The notes under the pieces were generated by a model. That model saw only the letters and a list, made by a program, of their open reading frames with translations. It did not search any database and was not told the origin of the DNA. A DNA stretch of 64,000 nucleotides from an uncultured Faecalibacterium sp. (lineage in GTDB: Bacteria > Bacillota > Clostridia > Oscillospirales > Ruminococcaceae): the NCBI GenBank assembly GCA_934533135.1, contig CAKTBG010000004.1, positions 1 through 64,000 on the forward strand, written 5' to 3'. Both the position numbers and the translations under genes were made by a program. Below are positions 27,492-35,537 of this stretch, one piece after another (the stretch's first letter is position 1; every line of letters starts with the position of its first letter).

Positions 27492-27520
27492 TTGTAATAA
27501 ATGACAGGATATGGGATAAT
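27492..27520 (+). promoter_or_regulatory. Promoter of the gntR-family gene
   Basis: TTGTAA (27492-27497) - 17 bp - GATAAT (27515-27520); predicted start near 27527, about 20 nt upstream of a long inverted repeat. Confidence 0.7.
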
Positions 27521-27545
27521 ACCACTAGAATATTAGTTGGATGGT

Positions 27546-27582
27546 TTCAGGGATACAAGCATGGACGACTTGTATCCCTGAA
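27546..27582 (+). promoter_or_regulatory. Inverted repeat, probable operator of the GntR regulator
   Basis: Perfect 14-nt arms TTCAGGGATACAAG (27546-27559) and CTTGTATCCCTGAA (27569-27582), 9-nt spacer. No T-run follows, so it is not an intrinsic terminator. It shares GGATACAAG with a site near the divergent fur promoter (27399-27407). A mRNA hairpin role is the alternative. Confidence 0.6.
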
Positions 27583-27622
27583 CTGTCCGTTGTGATTTGG
27601 ACGAAGTTAGGAGCAAAAACGT

Positions 27623-28282
27623 ATGAAAGATATGGAACCTCAGGCAAAACTGAGCCTGAAACTGCAGGCTTATCAGTATCTGAAAACCAAGATCTTGAAC
27701 TGTGAGTACCGTCCGAACGAGTTTCTCAACGAGCAGAAACTCTGCGCTGAAATGGGCAATATCAGCCGGACTCCCATGCGGGATGCGCTGGGTCGGCTGG
27801 AGCAGGAGGGGCTGATCACCATCCTGCCGAAAAAGGGTCTGATGGTTTCGGGCATCACCGAGGACGACGTACACAGTATGTTTGAAATGCGCCTGCTGGT
27901 GGAGCCCTACGCCCTGCGTACCTATGGCAACGAGATCCCCCACCAGTATCTGAGCAACTTTGCCAATCTGATGCACAACCCCGACAAGATCGAGGATTTC
28001 TGCAAGGCGGACGACGATTTCCACGAGATGCTGATGAGCACTCTGCCCAACAAGTATCTCCGTTCGGCTTACGACCGGATCACCGGTCTGAACACCCGGT
28101 TCCGGATCATGACCGGTAAGGTGAGCATGATCAACCGGGAGCAGACCTGCGAGGAGCACCTGCAGATCCTCGACGCTGCCCTCAAAGAGGATTGGAACAC
28201 GGCCGCCGATGCACTCCAGCAGCATCTGGAGATCGCCCGCGATAAGGCCGAAGGCGTGATCAAAGTCATCCGGCTGTGGTGA
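27623..28282 (+). CDS. GntR family (FCD/FadR-type) transcriptional regulator
   Basis: A 219-residue regulator. N-terminal wHTH (about 10-75): LNEQKLCAEMGNISRTPMRDAL with the typical GntR 'SRTPxRxAL' recognition helix, followed by ITILPKKGLMVSGI. C-terminal FCD domain (about 85-215) is all helical with conserved acidic/His positions (DDDFHEML, EEHLQILDAAL) that bind metal and small acids in relatives. The 14-bp inverted repeat in its leader suggests autoregulation. No linked catabolic operon indicates the effector. Start ATG 27623 has only a weak RBS (TTAGGAG, 14 nt upstream). Confidence 0.9.
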   Translation: MKDMEPQAKLSLKLQAYQYLKTKILNCEYRPNEFLNEQKLCAEMGNISRTPMRDALGRLEQEGLITILPKKGLMVSGITEDDVHSMFEMRLLVEPYALRTYGNEIPHQYLSNFANLMHNPDKIEDFCKADDDFHEMLMSTLPNKYLRSAYDRITGLNTRFRIMTGKVSMINREQTCEEHLQILDAALKEDWNTAADALQQHLEIARDKAEGVIKVIRLW

Positions 28283-28289
28283 CCCGACT

Positions 28290-28330
28290 GAACGAAAAAA
28301 GCTGTGCCGCGGCACAGCTTTTTTTCGTTC
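28290..28330. terminator. Bidirectional terminator between gntR and the aldo-keto reductase gene
   Basis: GAACGAAAAAAGCTGTGCC (28290-28308) pairs with GGCACAGCTTTTTTTCGTTC (28311-28330) almost perfectly, flanked by A and T runs. It is 7 nt from the gntR stop and touches the convergent gene's stop. Confidence 0.92.
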
Positions 28331-29467
28331 TTACAGGTTGTCCAATTCCTTCTGCAGTGCCGCCAGCGATTCCCGGATGGGGAGTTTCTGGGGGCAGGCC
28401 GCTTCGCATTTTCCGCAGCGGACGCAGTGGGATGCTTTCTCAGCGTCGGGGAAGCGCACCGTCCACTGCTTTTTGACGGCGTCCGGCTGACCGAACATCC
28501 CCAGCTTGTTCCAGATGCTGAAATTGTCCGGGATATCCACCCCCATGGGGCAGGGCATACAGTACCGGCAGCCGGTGCAGCCGATCTTGATCCGGCTGTG
28601 GAGGATGGCGGCGGTCTGCGCGACAGCCCGCTCCTCGGCGGCGTTCAGCGGCTCAAAATGCGCAAAGGTATTCAGGTTGTCGGCCAGCTGCTCCTCTGTG
28701 CTCATGCCCGAGAGGATGATGTGGACGTTCTTGTGGCTGCCGACCCAGCGCAGTGCCCACGAAGCATCGCTGGCGTCCGGCCGCAAAGCCTTGAGCGGGG
28801 CTTCGGCGTCCGGCGGCAGCGTTGCCAGCGTGCCGCCCTTGATGGGCTCCATGATGATGAGGGGGATGCCCAGCTCCTCGGTCAGCTGATAGCCCCGGTC
28901 GCCCGAGATCTCCTCGGCACGGTCATCGGTGTCGAGGTAGTTGTATTGCAGCTGGCAGAAATCCCACGGCTGATCCCGCAGGATGTGCTCGAACCCGGCA
29001 AAGTTGTCGTGGCAGGAGAAGCCGAGGTTCCGGATCGTTCCGGCCGCTTTCAGCTCCCAGAGCCAGTCCACGATGCCCAGAGCCTTGGCCTGATCGTACC
29101 GGGCCTTGTGCAGGGAGTGCAGCAGGTAAAAGTCGATGTAGTCCACGCCCAGACGCTCCAGCTGTTCGGCAAAAATGCGCTTGGCGGCGTCAAGACTTTT
29201 GCACTGCCAGAGCGGAAGCTTGGTGGCAAGATAAAAGCTTTCCCGGGGCCACTGGGCGATGACCCGCCCCACAAAGGGTTCGCTCTGCCCGCCGTGGTAG
29301 GGATAGGCGGTGTCAAAATAGTTTACACCGGCCGCCCGCGCTGTGTTCAGCAGGGCGGCGGCGCGGGTCTCGTCAATGCTGCCGTCGGCGTTGGTCGGCA
29401 GACGCATACAGCCATAGCCCAGCAGGGATGTGCGGGCGGCATTCTTGTTCCAGTTGCGGTATTCCAT
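28331..29467 (-). CDS. Aldo/keto reductase with C-terminal 4Fe-4S ferredoxin domain
   Basis: A 378-residue oxidoreductase. The N-terminal TIM-barrel AKR domain (about 1-270) shows GYGCMRLP, NYFDTAYPYHGG (catalytic Asp/Tyr), KLPLWQ (Lys) and LLHSLHK (His). The C-terminal part (about 285-378) carries CTGCRYCMPCPMGVD and CVRCGKCEAACPQKLP, ligands for iron-sulfur clusters. This domain pair is common in anaerobic Firmicutes and archaea; the Fe-S part may link the reductase to ferredoxin instead of NADPH alone (inference). Start ATG 29467 has a weak RBS (AGAGTG). Substrate unknown. Confidence 0.92.
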   Translation of the reverse strand: MEYRNWNKNAARTSLLGYGCMRLPTNADGSIDETRAAALLNTARAAGVNYFDTAYPYHGGQSEPFVGRVIAQWPRESFYLATKLPLWQCKSLDAAKRIFAEQLERLGVDYIDFYLLHSLHKARYDQAKALGIVDWLWELKAAGTIRNLGFSCHDNFAGFEHILRDQPWDFCQLQYNYLDTDDRAEEISGDRGYQLTEELGIPLIIMEPIKGGTLATLPPDAEAPLKALRPDASDASWALRWVGSHKNVHIILSGMSTEEQLADNLNTFAHFEPLNAAEERAVAQTAAILHSRIKIGCTGCRYCMPCPMGVDIPDNFSIWNKLGMFGQPDAVKKQWTVRFPDAEKASHCVRCGKCEAACPQKLPIRESLAALQKELDNL

Positions 29468-29571
29468 AACACTCTTTTTCACGGCGGGGATCGGCCGACC
29501 CTGCCGTGCCTCCTTTGTTCCAGTATAACAGGATGTCTGCCCGGGAACAAGAGAAAAAACACCGCGGAATA

Positions 29572-29600
29572 TTGATTTTGGCGGAGATCCCTGATAAAAT
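29572..29600 (+). promoter_or_regulatory. Promoter of dusB
   Basis: TTGATT (29572-29577) - 17 bp - TAAAAT (29595-29600), with a leader of about 80 nt. Confidence 0.7.
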
Positions 29601-29685
29601 GAAAAAATCGCGTGGAAGGGGAGCAATCCCGGCGATTTTCAGACAACGATACCCCCAATGCGGGGTAGGAAATACGAGGAAGCGC

Positions 29686-30702
29686 ATGAAAACGATCCAG
29701 ATTGGAAACATTACCCTGCCGCACCGGGCGGTGTTCGGCCCGATGGCCGGCTTTACGGATGCACCCTGCCGTCGGTTGATGGCGCAGCACGGCGCGGGAT
29801 TTACGGTCAGCGAGATGGTGTCCAGCCGCGCACTGGTCTACCACGACCACAAGACGGTCAGCCTGCTCAAGGCCGAACCCAATGGTGCGCCCTATGGCGT
29901 GCAGATCTTTGGCGAAGTGCCGGAGATCATGGGCGAGGCGGCGGCGGCCATCGAGGAATACGACTTCGATTTCCTCGACATCAATATGGGCTGTCCGGCC
30001 CCCAAAATCGTCTCGGGCGGTGCGGGCAGCAAGCTGATGCTGGACCCCGACCGATGCGGCAGGATCGTGGAGCAGGTCAAGGCCCATACCTCCCGGCCGG
30101 TGACGGTCAAGATGCGCAAGGGCTGGGATGCCGATCACATCACGGCCGTGGAATGCGCCCAAGCCTGCGCACAGGCCGGGGCGGAGCTGATCGCTGTCCA
30201 TGCCCGCACCCGGGAGCAGATGTATACCCCCGGCATCGACCCGGAGATCATTGCCCGGGTAAAGGAGGCCGTTCCGGTGCCGGTGCTGGGCAACGGCGAC
30301 ATCCGTTCGGCCGAGGACGCCCTGCGGATGGTGGAGCAGACCGGCTGCGACGGTGTGATGATCGCCCGCGCCGCCCTCGGCGACCCGTGGCTCTTTGAGC
30401 GGGTGAACGCCGCGCTTGAGGGGCTGCCTGCCCCCAAAGAGCCGAACCTGCAGGCGCGGATGAACGCCCTCCGCCGTCAGGTGGAGGAGATGGTGGAGCA
30501 GAAGGGCGAGTTTGTGGCCATGCCGCAGGCCCGCGCCCAGACCATGCACTATATGAAGGGGCTGAAAGGGGCGGCGTCTCTCCGGCGGTATTGCTGCGAG
30601 CTGACCCACCTGGAAGATCTGGATGCGCTGATCGAGGCCGTCTTTGCCGAGCAGCGGAAGGCCGGGCAGGAGGACGACGCCCGCGAGGTGCCTTTCCCTT
30701 AA
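29686..30702 (+). CDS. dusB: tRNA-dihydrouridine synthase
   Basis: A 338-residue FMN enzyme that reduces uridines in the tRNA D-loop. Visible: N-terminal GPMAGFTDAPCRRL (about 19-32), VQIFGEVPE (about 72-80), the Dus signature DINMGCPAPKIVSGGAGS with catalytic Cys (about 97-114; quoted in part as NMGCPAP), VTVKMRKGWD, HARTREQMY and GNGDIRSAEDA for FMN phosphate. Length and motifs match DusB. The start ATG 29686 follows GAGGAAG. It is followed closely by the yfhO-like gene, which has its own extended -10 promoter. Confidence 0.93.
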   Translation: MKTIQIGNITLPHRAVFGPMAGFTDAPCRRLMAQHGAGFTVSEMVSSRALVYHDHKTVSLLKAEPNGAPYGVQIFGEVPEIMGEAAAAIEEYDFDFLDINMGCPAPKIVSGGAGSKLMLDPDRCGRIVEQVKAHTSRPVTVKMRKGWDADHITAVECAQACAQAGAELIAVHARTREQMYTPGIDPEIIARVKEAVPVPVLGNGDIRSAEDALRMVEQTGCDGVMIARAALGDPWLFERVNAALEGLPAPKEPNLQARMNALRRQVEEMVEQKGEFVAMPQARAQTMHYMKGLKGAASLRRYCCELTHLEDLDALIEAVFAEQRKAGQEDDAREVPFP

Positions 30703-30730
30703 AATAGTCCTTTTTTTCAGCAGAAGCCTG

Positions 30731-30739
30731 TGCTATACT
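30731..30739 (+). promoter_or_regulatory. Extended -10 promoter of the yfhO-like gene
   Basis: TGCTATACT (TGn-TATACT) without a good -35; predicted start near 30746, leader about 60 nt. Confidence 0.55.
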
Positions 30740-30807
30740 GGGCACAGAGTAAAATTCTTCCCGGGCGATCCCGCACAGGGAACGCCGGGCGGGGAAAAGA
30801 GGAAACG

Positions 30808-33216
30808 ATGCAATTTCTGGGTTCTGCCGGGTCTGCACGGCACCGCCTCCGCAGACAGCCGCAGGAGAAGTTCTGGCTGACCGTGGGGCTGTGCGCCCTG
30901 ACTGCCGCACTGATCTTCCTGCCGTTCTACATTCTGGACGGCGGATTTTTCCACTATGCAGGCGATTTCAACAGCCAGCAGATCAGCTTTTACCGGTACA
31001 TGAACGGCTTCATCAAGGGGGCGGGCTACCCGGACGGCCTGACCAGCGTGAACGGCCACAGCCTGCCCACCAACACCTTCTCGTGGGCCACGGATCTTGG
31101 CAGCGGCGCGATGAACGCCTACTCGTTCTACCTGTACGGCTCTCCCTTTTTCTGGTTCTCGCTGCTTTTCCCGCAGGGGTGGCTGCCGTACCTGATGGTG
31201 CCGCTGCTGGTGCTCAAGTTTGCGGTGGCGGGCGGCGGTGCCTACCAATATCTGCGCCGCTACGTCCGGAACGCCAACTATGCGGTGCTGGGTGCCTGCC
31301 TGTACGCCTTTTCGGGGTTCACGGTCTACAACGTGTTCTTCAACCATTTTGTGGATGTGGTAGCCCTCTTCCCGTGGATGCTTTGGGCTTTGGACGAAGC
31401 CATCTATGAAAAACGCCATGGCCTGTTTGCCTTCTGGGTGGCGGTCAACCTGCTCAACAACTACTTCTTTTTTGCCGGGCAGGTGGTCTTCCTTGTCATT
31501 TATTTCGTCTGCAAGGTCAGCACCGGGGAATGCAGGCTGACCCCGAAGCTCTTCGGCCGTCTGGCGTTCGAGAGTATCCTTGGCGTGGCGATGGGCTGCC
31601 TGCTGATCTGGCCGGCATTGCTGTCTCTTTTGCAGAACCCGCGCACCATCGACCTTTCGTCGGGATGGGGATTTTTGACTTACTCCCACGTCCAGCAGTA
31701 TCTGGCGATCCTGCTCAGCTGGATCCTGCCGCCGGATTCGCCCTACATGACCTCCATCTGGTCGGAGGGCATCATCAAGTGGACCAGCATGAGTGCCTAT
31801 CTGCCGCTGTGCAGTCTGGCGGGTGCGCTGGCGTACTGGCGTGCCAAGAAAGGCGACAGCCGGAAACGGATCGTTGCCGTCTGTGCGGTCTGCGCACTGG
31901 TGCCGGTGCTGAACAGCGCGTTCTATATGCTCAACTCCAGCTACTATGCCCGCTGGTACTATATGCCGGTGCTGATCCTCTGCGCCATGACCGTTCAGGC
32001 GTGGGAGGACCCGGAGATCGAGCTGGACGCACCGGCCAAGGGGATCGGCTGGCTGATGCTGGCCACCCTCGTGTTTGCGGTGGTGCCGGTGCTGGACAGC
32101 AGCACGGGCGAATGGTCGCTGGGCGTCCTCAAGAACCCCGGCCAATTTGCCGCCGTGCTGGGCTTTGGCTTGGGCGGACTGTTGGTCTACCGGTTCCTCT
32201 GCACCCGATGGCGGGGCGAGAAGATCTTTGCCCGCCGGATGCTGGCGGCGGTGCTGGCCTTTGCCTGCCTGTTCAGCATCGTCCACATCGGCATCGGCAA
32301 GTTTGGCCAGTGGTACACCGACAGCGACCTTGTGGAGCAGGACAACAACGCCCTCAGACTCAAGGCCGACCTGCCGGAAGGCGATTGGCGCATCGACACC
32401 TACAAGACCCACGACAACCTCGGCCTCTGGCTGGATAAGAGCTGCCTGCAGTACTTCGGCAGCACCGCTGCACCCAGCATCCTCAGCTTCTACCCGGCAC
32501 TGGGGGTCAAGCGGGATGTCCGGAGTGAGCCGGAACTTTCCAACTATGCCCTGCGGGGGCTGCTGAGCGTGAAATACCTCATCACCACGCCGGAACATCA
32601 GGAAGAGTTCGAGAACGAGGCCGACTCCGGCTGGGAGCACTACGAGACCATGGACGGGTTTGTGCTCTACGAAAACACCAATTATGTTCCGATGGGCTTC
32701 ACCTACGATCACTACATCACCGAGGAGACCTACGAGAACAGCATGACTTCCACCCGCTCCAACCTGCTGATGCGGGCACTGGTGCTTTCGGACGAGGATG
32801 TGGAAAAATACGGCAAGTACCTGACCGAGCTGCCGGACGACAAGCTCTACGACCTCTATTACGAGACCTATGTCAGCGACTGCAGCGACCGCCGTGCGAA
32901 TGCCTGCAGCGCGTTCCAGATGACGAATTCCGGCTTCTCTGCGGAGATCAGCTTGGACAAGGACAACCTCGTGTTCTTCGCGGTGCCCTACGACGACGGC
33001 TTTACGGCCTATGTCAACGGCGAGGAACGGGAGGTCGTCGAGGTCGATCAGGGGCTGATGGCAGTCCTCTGCCCGGCCGGAACCAGCACCATCGACTTTG
33101 TGTATGAGGCCGACGGCCTGAAGCTGACCAGGACCATCACCCTCATTGCCCTCCCGGTCTGGGTCGTCTACACCGGCTATTTCGTGTGGGGGGATCAGAA
33201 AAAGAAGCGGCACTGA
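30808..33216 (+). CDS. YfhO family membrane glycosyltransferase-like protein
   Basis: An 802-residue protein with about 13 membrane helices and a long extracellular C-terminal domain. Family features: first helix (about 25-45) followed by the loop YAGDFNSQQISFYRYMN with the acidic residue typical of GT-C enzymes (short form DFNSQQ), DLGSGAMNAYSFYLYGSPF, and FSGFTVYNVFFNHF. Characterised YfhO-type proteins (for example in Bacillus and Listeria) add sugars to wall or lipoteichoic acids using lipid-linked sugar donors; that role here is inference. The last helix (about 775-795) is followed by the basic tail QKKKRH. Start ATG 30808 follows GAGGA. Confidence 0.87.
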   Translation: MQFLGSAGSARHRLRRQPQEKFWLTVGLCALTAALIFLPFYILDGGFFHYAGDFNSQQISFYRYMNGFIKGAGYPDGLTSVNGHSLPTNTFSWATDLGSGAMNAYSFYLYGSPFFWFSLLFPQGWLPYLMVPLLVLKFAVAGGGAYQYLRRYVRNANYAVLGACLYAFSGFTVYNVFFNHFVDVVALFPWMLWALDEAIYEKRHGLFAFWVAVNLLNNYFFFAGQVVFLVIYFVCKVSTGECRLTPKLFGRLAFESILGVAMGCLLIWPALLSLLQNPRTIDLSSGWGFLTYSHVQQYLAILLSWILPPDSPYMTSIWSEGIIKWTSMSAYLPLCSLAGALAYWRAKKGDSRKRIVAVCAVCALVPVLNSAFYMLNSSYYARWYYMPVLILCAMTVQAWEDPEIELDAPAKGIGWLMLATLVFAVVPVLDSSTGEWSLGVLKNPGQFAAVLGFGLGGLLVYRFLCTRWRGEKIFARRMLAAVLAFACLFSIVHIGIGKFGQWYTDSDLVEQDNNALRLKADLPEGDWRIDTYKTHDNLGLWLDKSCLQYFGSTAAPSILSFYPALGVKRDVRSEPELSNYALRGLLSVKYLITTPEHQEEFENEADSGWEHYETMDGFVLYENTNYVPMGFTYDHYITEETYENSMTSTRSNLLMRALVLSDEDVEKYGKYLTELPDDKLYDLYYETYVSDCSDRRANACSAFQMTNSGFSAEISLDKDNLVFFAVPYDDGFTAYVNGEEREVVEVDQGLMAVLCPAGTSTIDFVYEADGLKLTRTITLIALPVWVVYTGYFVWGDQKKKRH

Positions 33217-33237
33217 CCCGCAAAATCCATACAAACA

Positions 33238-33287
33238 AAAAGGGAGTGCATCCCTCCGCATGGTGCGGAGACGATGCACTCCCTTTT
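33238..33287. terminator. Bidirectional terminator between the yfhO-like and small-protein genes
   Basis: Arms AAAAGGGAGTGCATC (33238-33252) and GATGCACTCCCTTTT (33273-33287) with an inner stem CTCCGCA/TGCGGAG; T-rich on both exits. Confidence 0.92.
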
Positions 33288-33297
33288 GTGCGGTCAA

Positions 33298-33531
33298 TTA
33301 CTGAACGTACTCGACGGTGTACTCGAAGCCATACTCTTCCTGCAGCTTCTTGACGTCTGCCTCGCAGTCCTCGATGAAGGTGGGGGCGTAGACGGAAGCA
33401 CCGTTGTGTGCCTTCTTGTAGTCCTCAACGATCTGCTGCAGCTTTGCCCAGCCCTCGTTGGCCTTGGCCTGATCGACGCTGTCGGGGAAGTTGATGATGA
33501 ATTCGCGGTGTTTGGGAATACGAGCTTTCAT
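33298..33531 (-). CDS. Small conserved-looking hypothetical protein (77 aa)
   Basis: A 77-residue charged soluble protein, predicted pI near neutral, without Cys or membrane segment. I do not recognise a domain. It begins MKARIPKHREF and has an alternating helix/strand pattern with two Tyr-Val ends. Coding status is supported by a good RBS (AAGGAG, 8 nt from ATG 33531), a terminator 10 nt after the stop, and codon use like its neighbours. It is a single-gene unit; the upstream 100 nt holds no promoter I can name with confidence. Confidence 0.75.
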   Translation of the reverse strand: MKARIPKHREFIINFPDSVDQAKANEGWAKLQQIVEDYKKAHNGASVYAPTFIEDCEADVKKLQEEYGFEYTVEYVQ

Positions 33532-33637
33532 AATAATTCTCCTTGGTGACAAGTTCAAGTTTGATTTATGCAGAAGCCGAAATACATTTATTTCGTGCTG
33601 CTGATCGAAAGATGATGCGAGGCTGTCAGCGGGCTTG

Positions 33638-33755
33638 CCCTCTCCATCATCATCGCTTCGCTCGATGCCGCCGGCCTCCCTTTGTCACAAAGAGAGAGGC
33701 GGGTCTTGGCTCTCCCTTTGGGAGAGCTGGCGGAGCAGCGCGACGCCTGAGAGGG
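33638..33755. repeat. Palindromic intergenic repeat, copy e
   Basis: Left end CCCTCTCC with an ATCATCGC..GCGAT-like stem and a degenerate CCTCCCTTTGTCACAAAGAGAGAGG palindrome (first and last parts CCTCCCTTT, AGAGAGG); right end, minus strand, CCCTCTCAGGCG..CGCC then GCTCTCCC-AAA-GGGAGAGC. It ends 8 nt before the tatD stop codon. Confidence 0.8.
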
Positions 33756-33763
33756 CGAGGCCG

Positions 33764-34579
33764 TTACAATTGAAACACAGCCCTTGCGTTCTCCGCGGTC
33801 TGCCGGAATACCTCTTCGGGCGGGATGCCCTTGACGGAAGCGATGTATTCGCCCACATAGCGGATCAGGGAGCTGTCGCAGCGGGTGCCGCGCACCGGCT
33901 CCGGAGCCATATACGGGCAGTCGGTCTCAAGAACGATCTGTTCCAGCGGCAGGGCGGCGATGGCTTTGGCGGCACGTTTGGCTCCTTGGAAGGTGCAGGC
34001 ACCGCCGAAGCCGAAGAAAAGACCCTGCTTGGCCAGCCAGAGCGCGTCGTCGGCACTGCCGGAATAGCAATGGACGATGCCCTTGGGCCGGTACTGCTTG
34101 AGCAGGGCATAGACGTCGGCGTGCGCCTGCCGGTCGTGGACGATGATCGGCTTGTCCAACTCGAGAGCCAGTTGGATCTCTGCCTCAAAGAGTGCAAGCT
34201 GTGCGTCTTTCGGCACCGGCCAGTGGTAATCCAGCCCGCATTCGCCCACGGCCACCACCTTGGGGTCGTCGTAGTAGGGAGCCAGAGCACGCATTTCGGC
34301 GCGCCAGTCGCCGCCATAGACCGAGACGGTCGGGGCAGGCCCCTCCGCCCCGCAGTCCGCGGCGGCAAGCAGGCTTTCCGGATGGATGCCGATGGCGGCA
34401 TAGACCCACGGATACCGGTGCGCCAGCGCAAGGCAGCGGGGCGCATCGCCGGAATGGGTGGCCTGCTCACAGATGCCGACAACACCCTTTTCGGGCAGGC
34501 TGTCCAGCAAGGCAAAGCGGTCGGCGTCGAAGGCGCGGGAGCTGTAATGGGCGTGGGTATCAAAGATGGGGCCGATCAT
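33764..34579 (-). CDS. tatD: TatD family metal-dependent DNase
   Basis: A 271-residue TIM-barrel metallohydrolase; relatives are 3'-5' exonucleases or D-aminoacyl-tRNA-type hydrolases. Metal ligands are visible: DTHAHYSS (HxH, about 7-14), GECGLDYHW (Glu, about 111-119), IIVHDR (His), IVHCYSG (His), and LETDCPYMAP (Asp, about 219-228). Third gene of the metG-eamA-tatD operon; its ATG overlaps the eamA stop (ATGA). The metG-tatD association is widespread in Firmicutes and supports co-regulation. Length is normal. Confidence 0.93.
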   Translation of the reverse strand: MIGPIFDTHAHYSSRAFDADRFALLDSLPEKGVVGICEQATHSGDAPRCLALAHRYPWVYAAIGIHPESLLAAADCGAEGPAPTVSVYGGDWRAEMRALAPYYDDPKVVAVGECGLDYHWPVPKDAQLALFEAEIQLALELDKPIIVHDRQAHADVYALLKQYRPKGIVHCYSGSADDALWLAKQGLFFGFGGACTFQGAKRAAKAIAALPLEQIVLETDCPYMAPEPVRGTRCDSSLIRYVGEYIASVKGIPPEEVFRQTAENARAVFQL

Positions 34580-35535
34580 GTGCGCTCCTTTTTTGGGGCC
34601 TTGTTGACCAGCCAGATGCCGACACAGACCAGTGCCAGCGCAGCGAGGTACTGCCACTCAAAGAGCGGCTCCCCGTTCAGCACAGCACTGAGCAGGACGT
34701 TGACGACGGGGTTTACAAGGCCGAACACAGAGATGCGGCTGACCGGGTTGTTCTTCATCAGCAAGGCCCAGAGGATGTACCCTGCGCCGCAGATGAACGC
34801 CAGATACAGCATGACGAGGACCGCCAGCACACTCTGGACGTGCAGGCGGCCGCCCAGTGCAAGGCCGATGACCAGCAGAGCCAGACCGCCCACGAACAAG
34901 TTGAGGAAACAGACGGCAAAGCTGTCGGCTTTTTTCGTCACCGATTTGTTCCATGGGCCGGAGAGGGTAAAGATGACCGTCGCCAGCAGCATACAGAAGA
35001 TGCCCCACGCACTGCCGCTGCCGTGGTTGCCGATGGTGGCCACCAGAACGCCGCCGAAGCCGACCACACAGCCCAACGCCTTGGCGGGGGTCATCCGGTC
35101 GGCGTCGCCGTAGAGGAAATGGGCGAAGATCACGCCCAGAAAGCTCTGGGTGCTGTTCAGGATGCCGCCAAAAGCACCCGTCAGCAGGGCGACAGCAGAA
35201 TAGTAAAAGGCGTATTGCGCCGTGGTCTGCCACAGACCCAGTGCGCAGGATTCCAGCGCGACTTTTCCGCGTGGAAAGTGCGGGAACTTGCCCTGCAGCA
35301 GGCAGCTGCCCAGCAAAACGAGGAAGCTGCCCAGCATGAAGCGGACGCCTGCAAAGCAGAGGATGGAGGGGGTATCGGCGGCGTCGATCGAGAACAGCCG
35401 GTAGCCCATTTTGATGAAGGGGAAGGCAGATCCCCACAGGCAGTTGCAGAAGATCGCCAGCAGTACGGCCAGAGCCGGGGTGCCGAAGATGCGATCCAGC
35501 TTTTCGGCACGATTCAATGTCGGATCCTGCATCAT
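34576..35535 (-). CDS. EamA/DMT family transporter
   Basis: A 319-residue protein with ten predicted membrane helices in two EamA repeats (about 15-150 and 165-305), the drug/metabolite transporter fold. Visible: CLWGSAFPFIKMGY in helix 1 and NPVVNVLLSAVLNGEP in the second repeat. Substrate unknown; relatives export amino acids or small metabolites. It starts 2 nt after the metG stop (TGAgtATGATG) with no clear Shine-Dalgarno, so translation is probably coupled to metG; the second Met (35532) is an alternative. Its stop overlaps the tatD start. Confidence 0.9.
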   Translation of the reverse strand: MMQDPTLNRAEKLDRIFGTPALAVLLAIFCNCLWGSAFPFIKMGYRLFSIDAADTPSILCFAGVRFMLGSFLVLLGSCLLQGKFPHFPRGKVALESCALGLWQTTAQYAFYYSAVALLTGAFGGILNSTQSFLGVIFAHFLYGDADRMTPAKALGCVVGFGGVLVATIGNHGSGSAWGIFCMLLATVIFTLSGPWNKSVTKKADSFAVCFLNLFVGGLALLVIGLALGGRLHVQSVLAVLVMLYLAFICGAGYILWALLMKNNPVSRISVFGLVNPVVNVLLSAVLNGEPLFEWQYLAALALVCVGIWLVNKAPKKERT

Positions 35536-35537
35536 AC

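Noticed and set aside
27546..27582. Inverted repeat before gntR as a terminator
   Set aside because: No T-tract follows; position just after the predicted transcription start and shared core with other sites fit an operator better.
30733..33297. Open frame of about 850 codons antisense to the yfhO-like gene
   Set aside because: The plus-strand frame has membrane helices and family motifs; the antisense frame is His/Gln/Val/Asp-rich with no motif and crosses a terminator.
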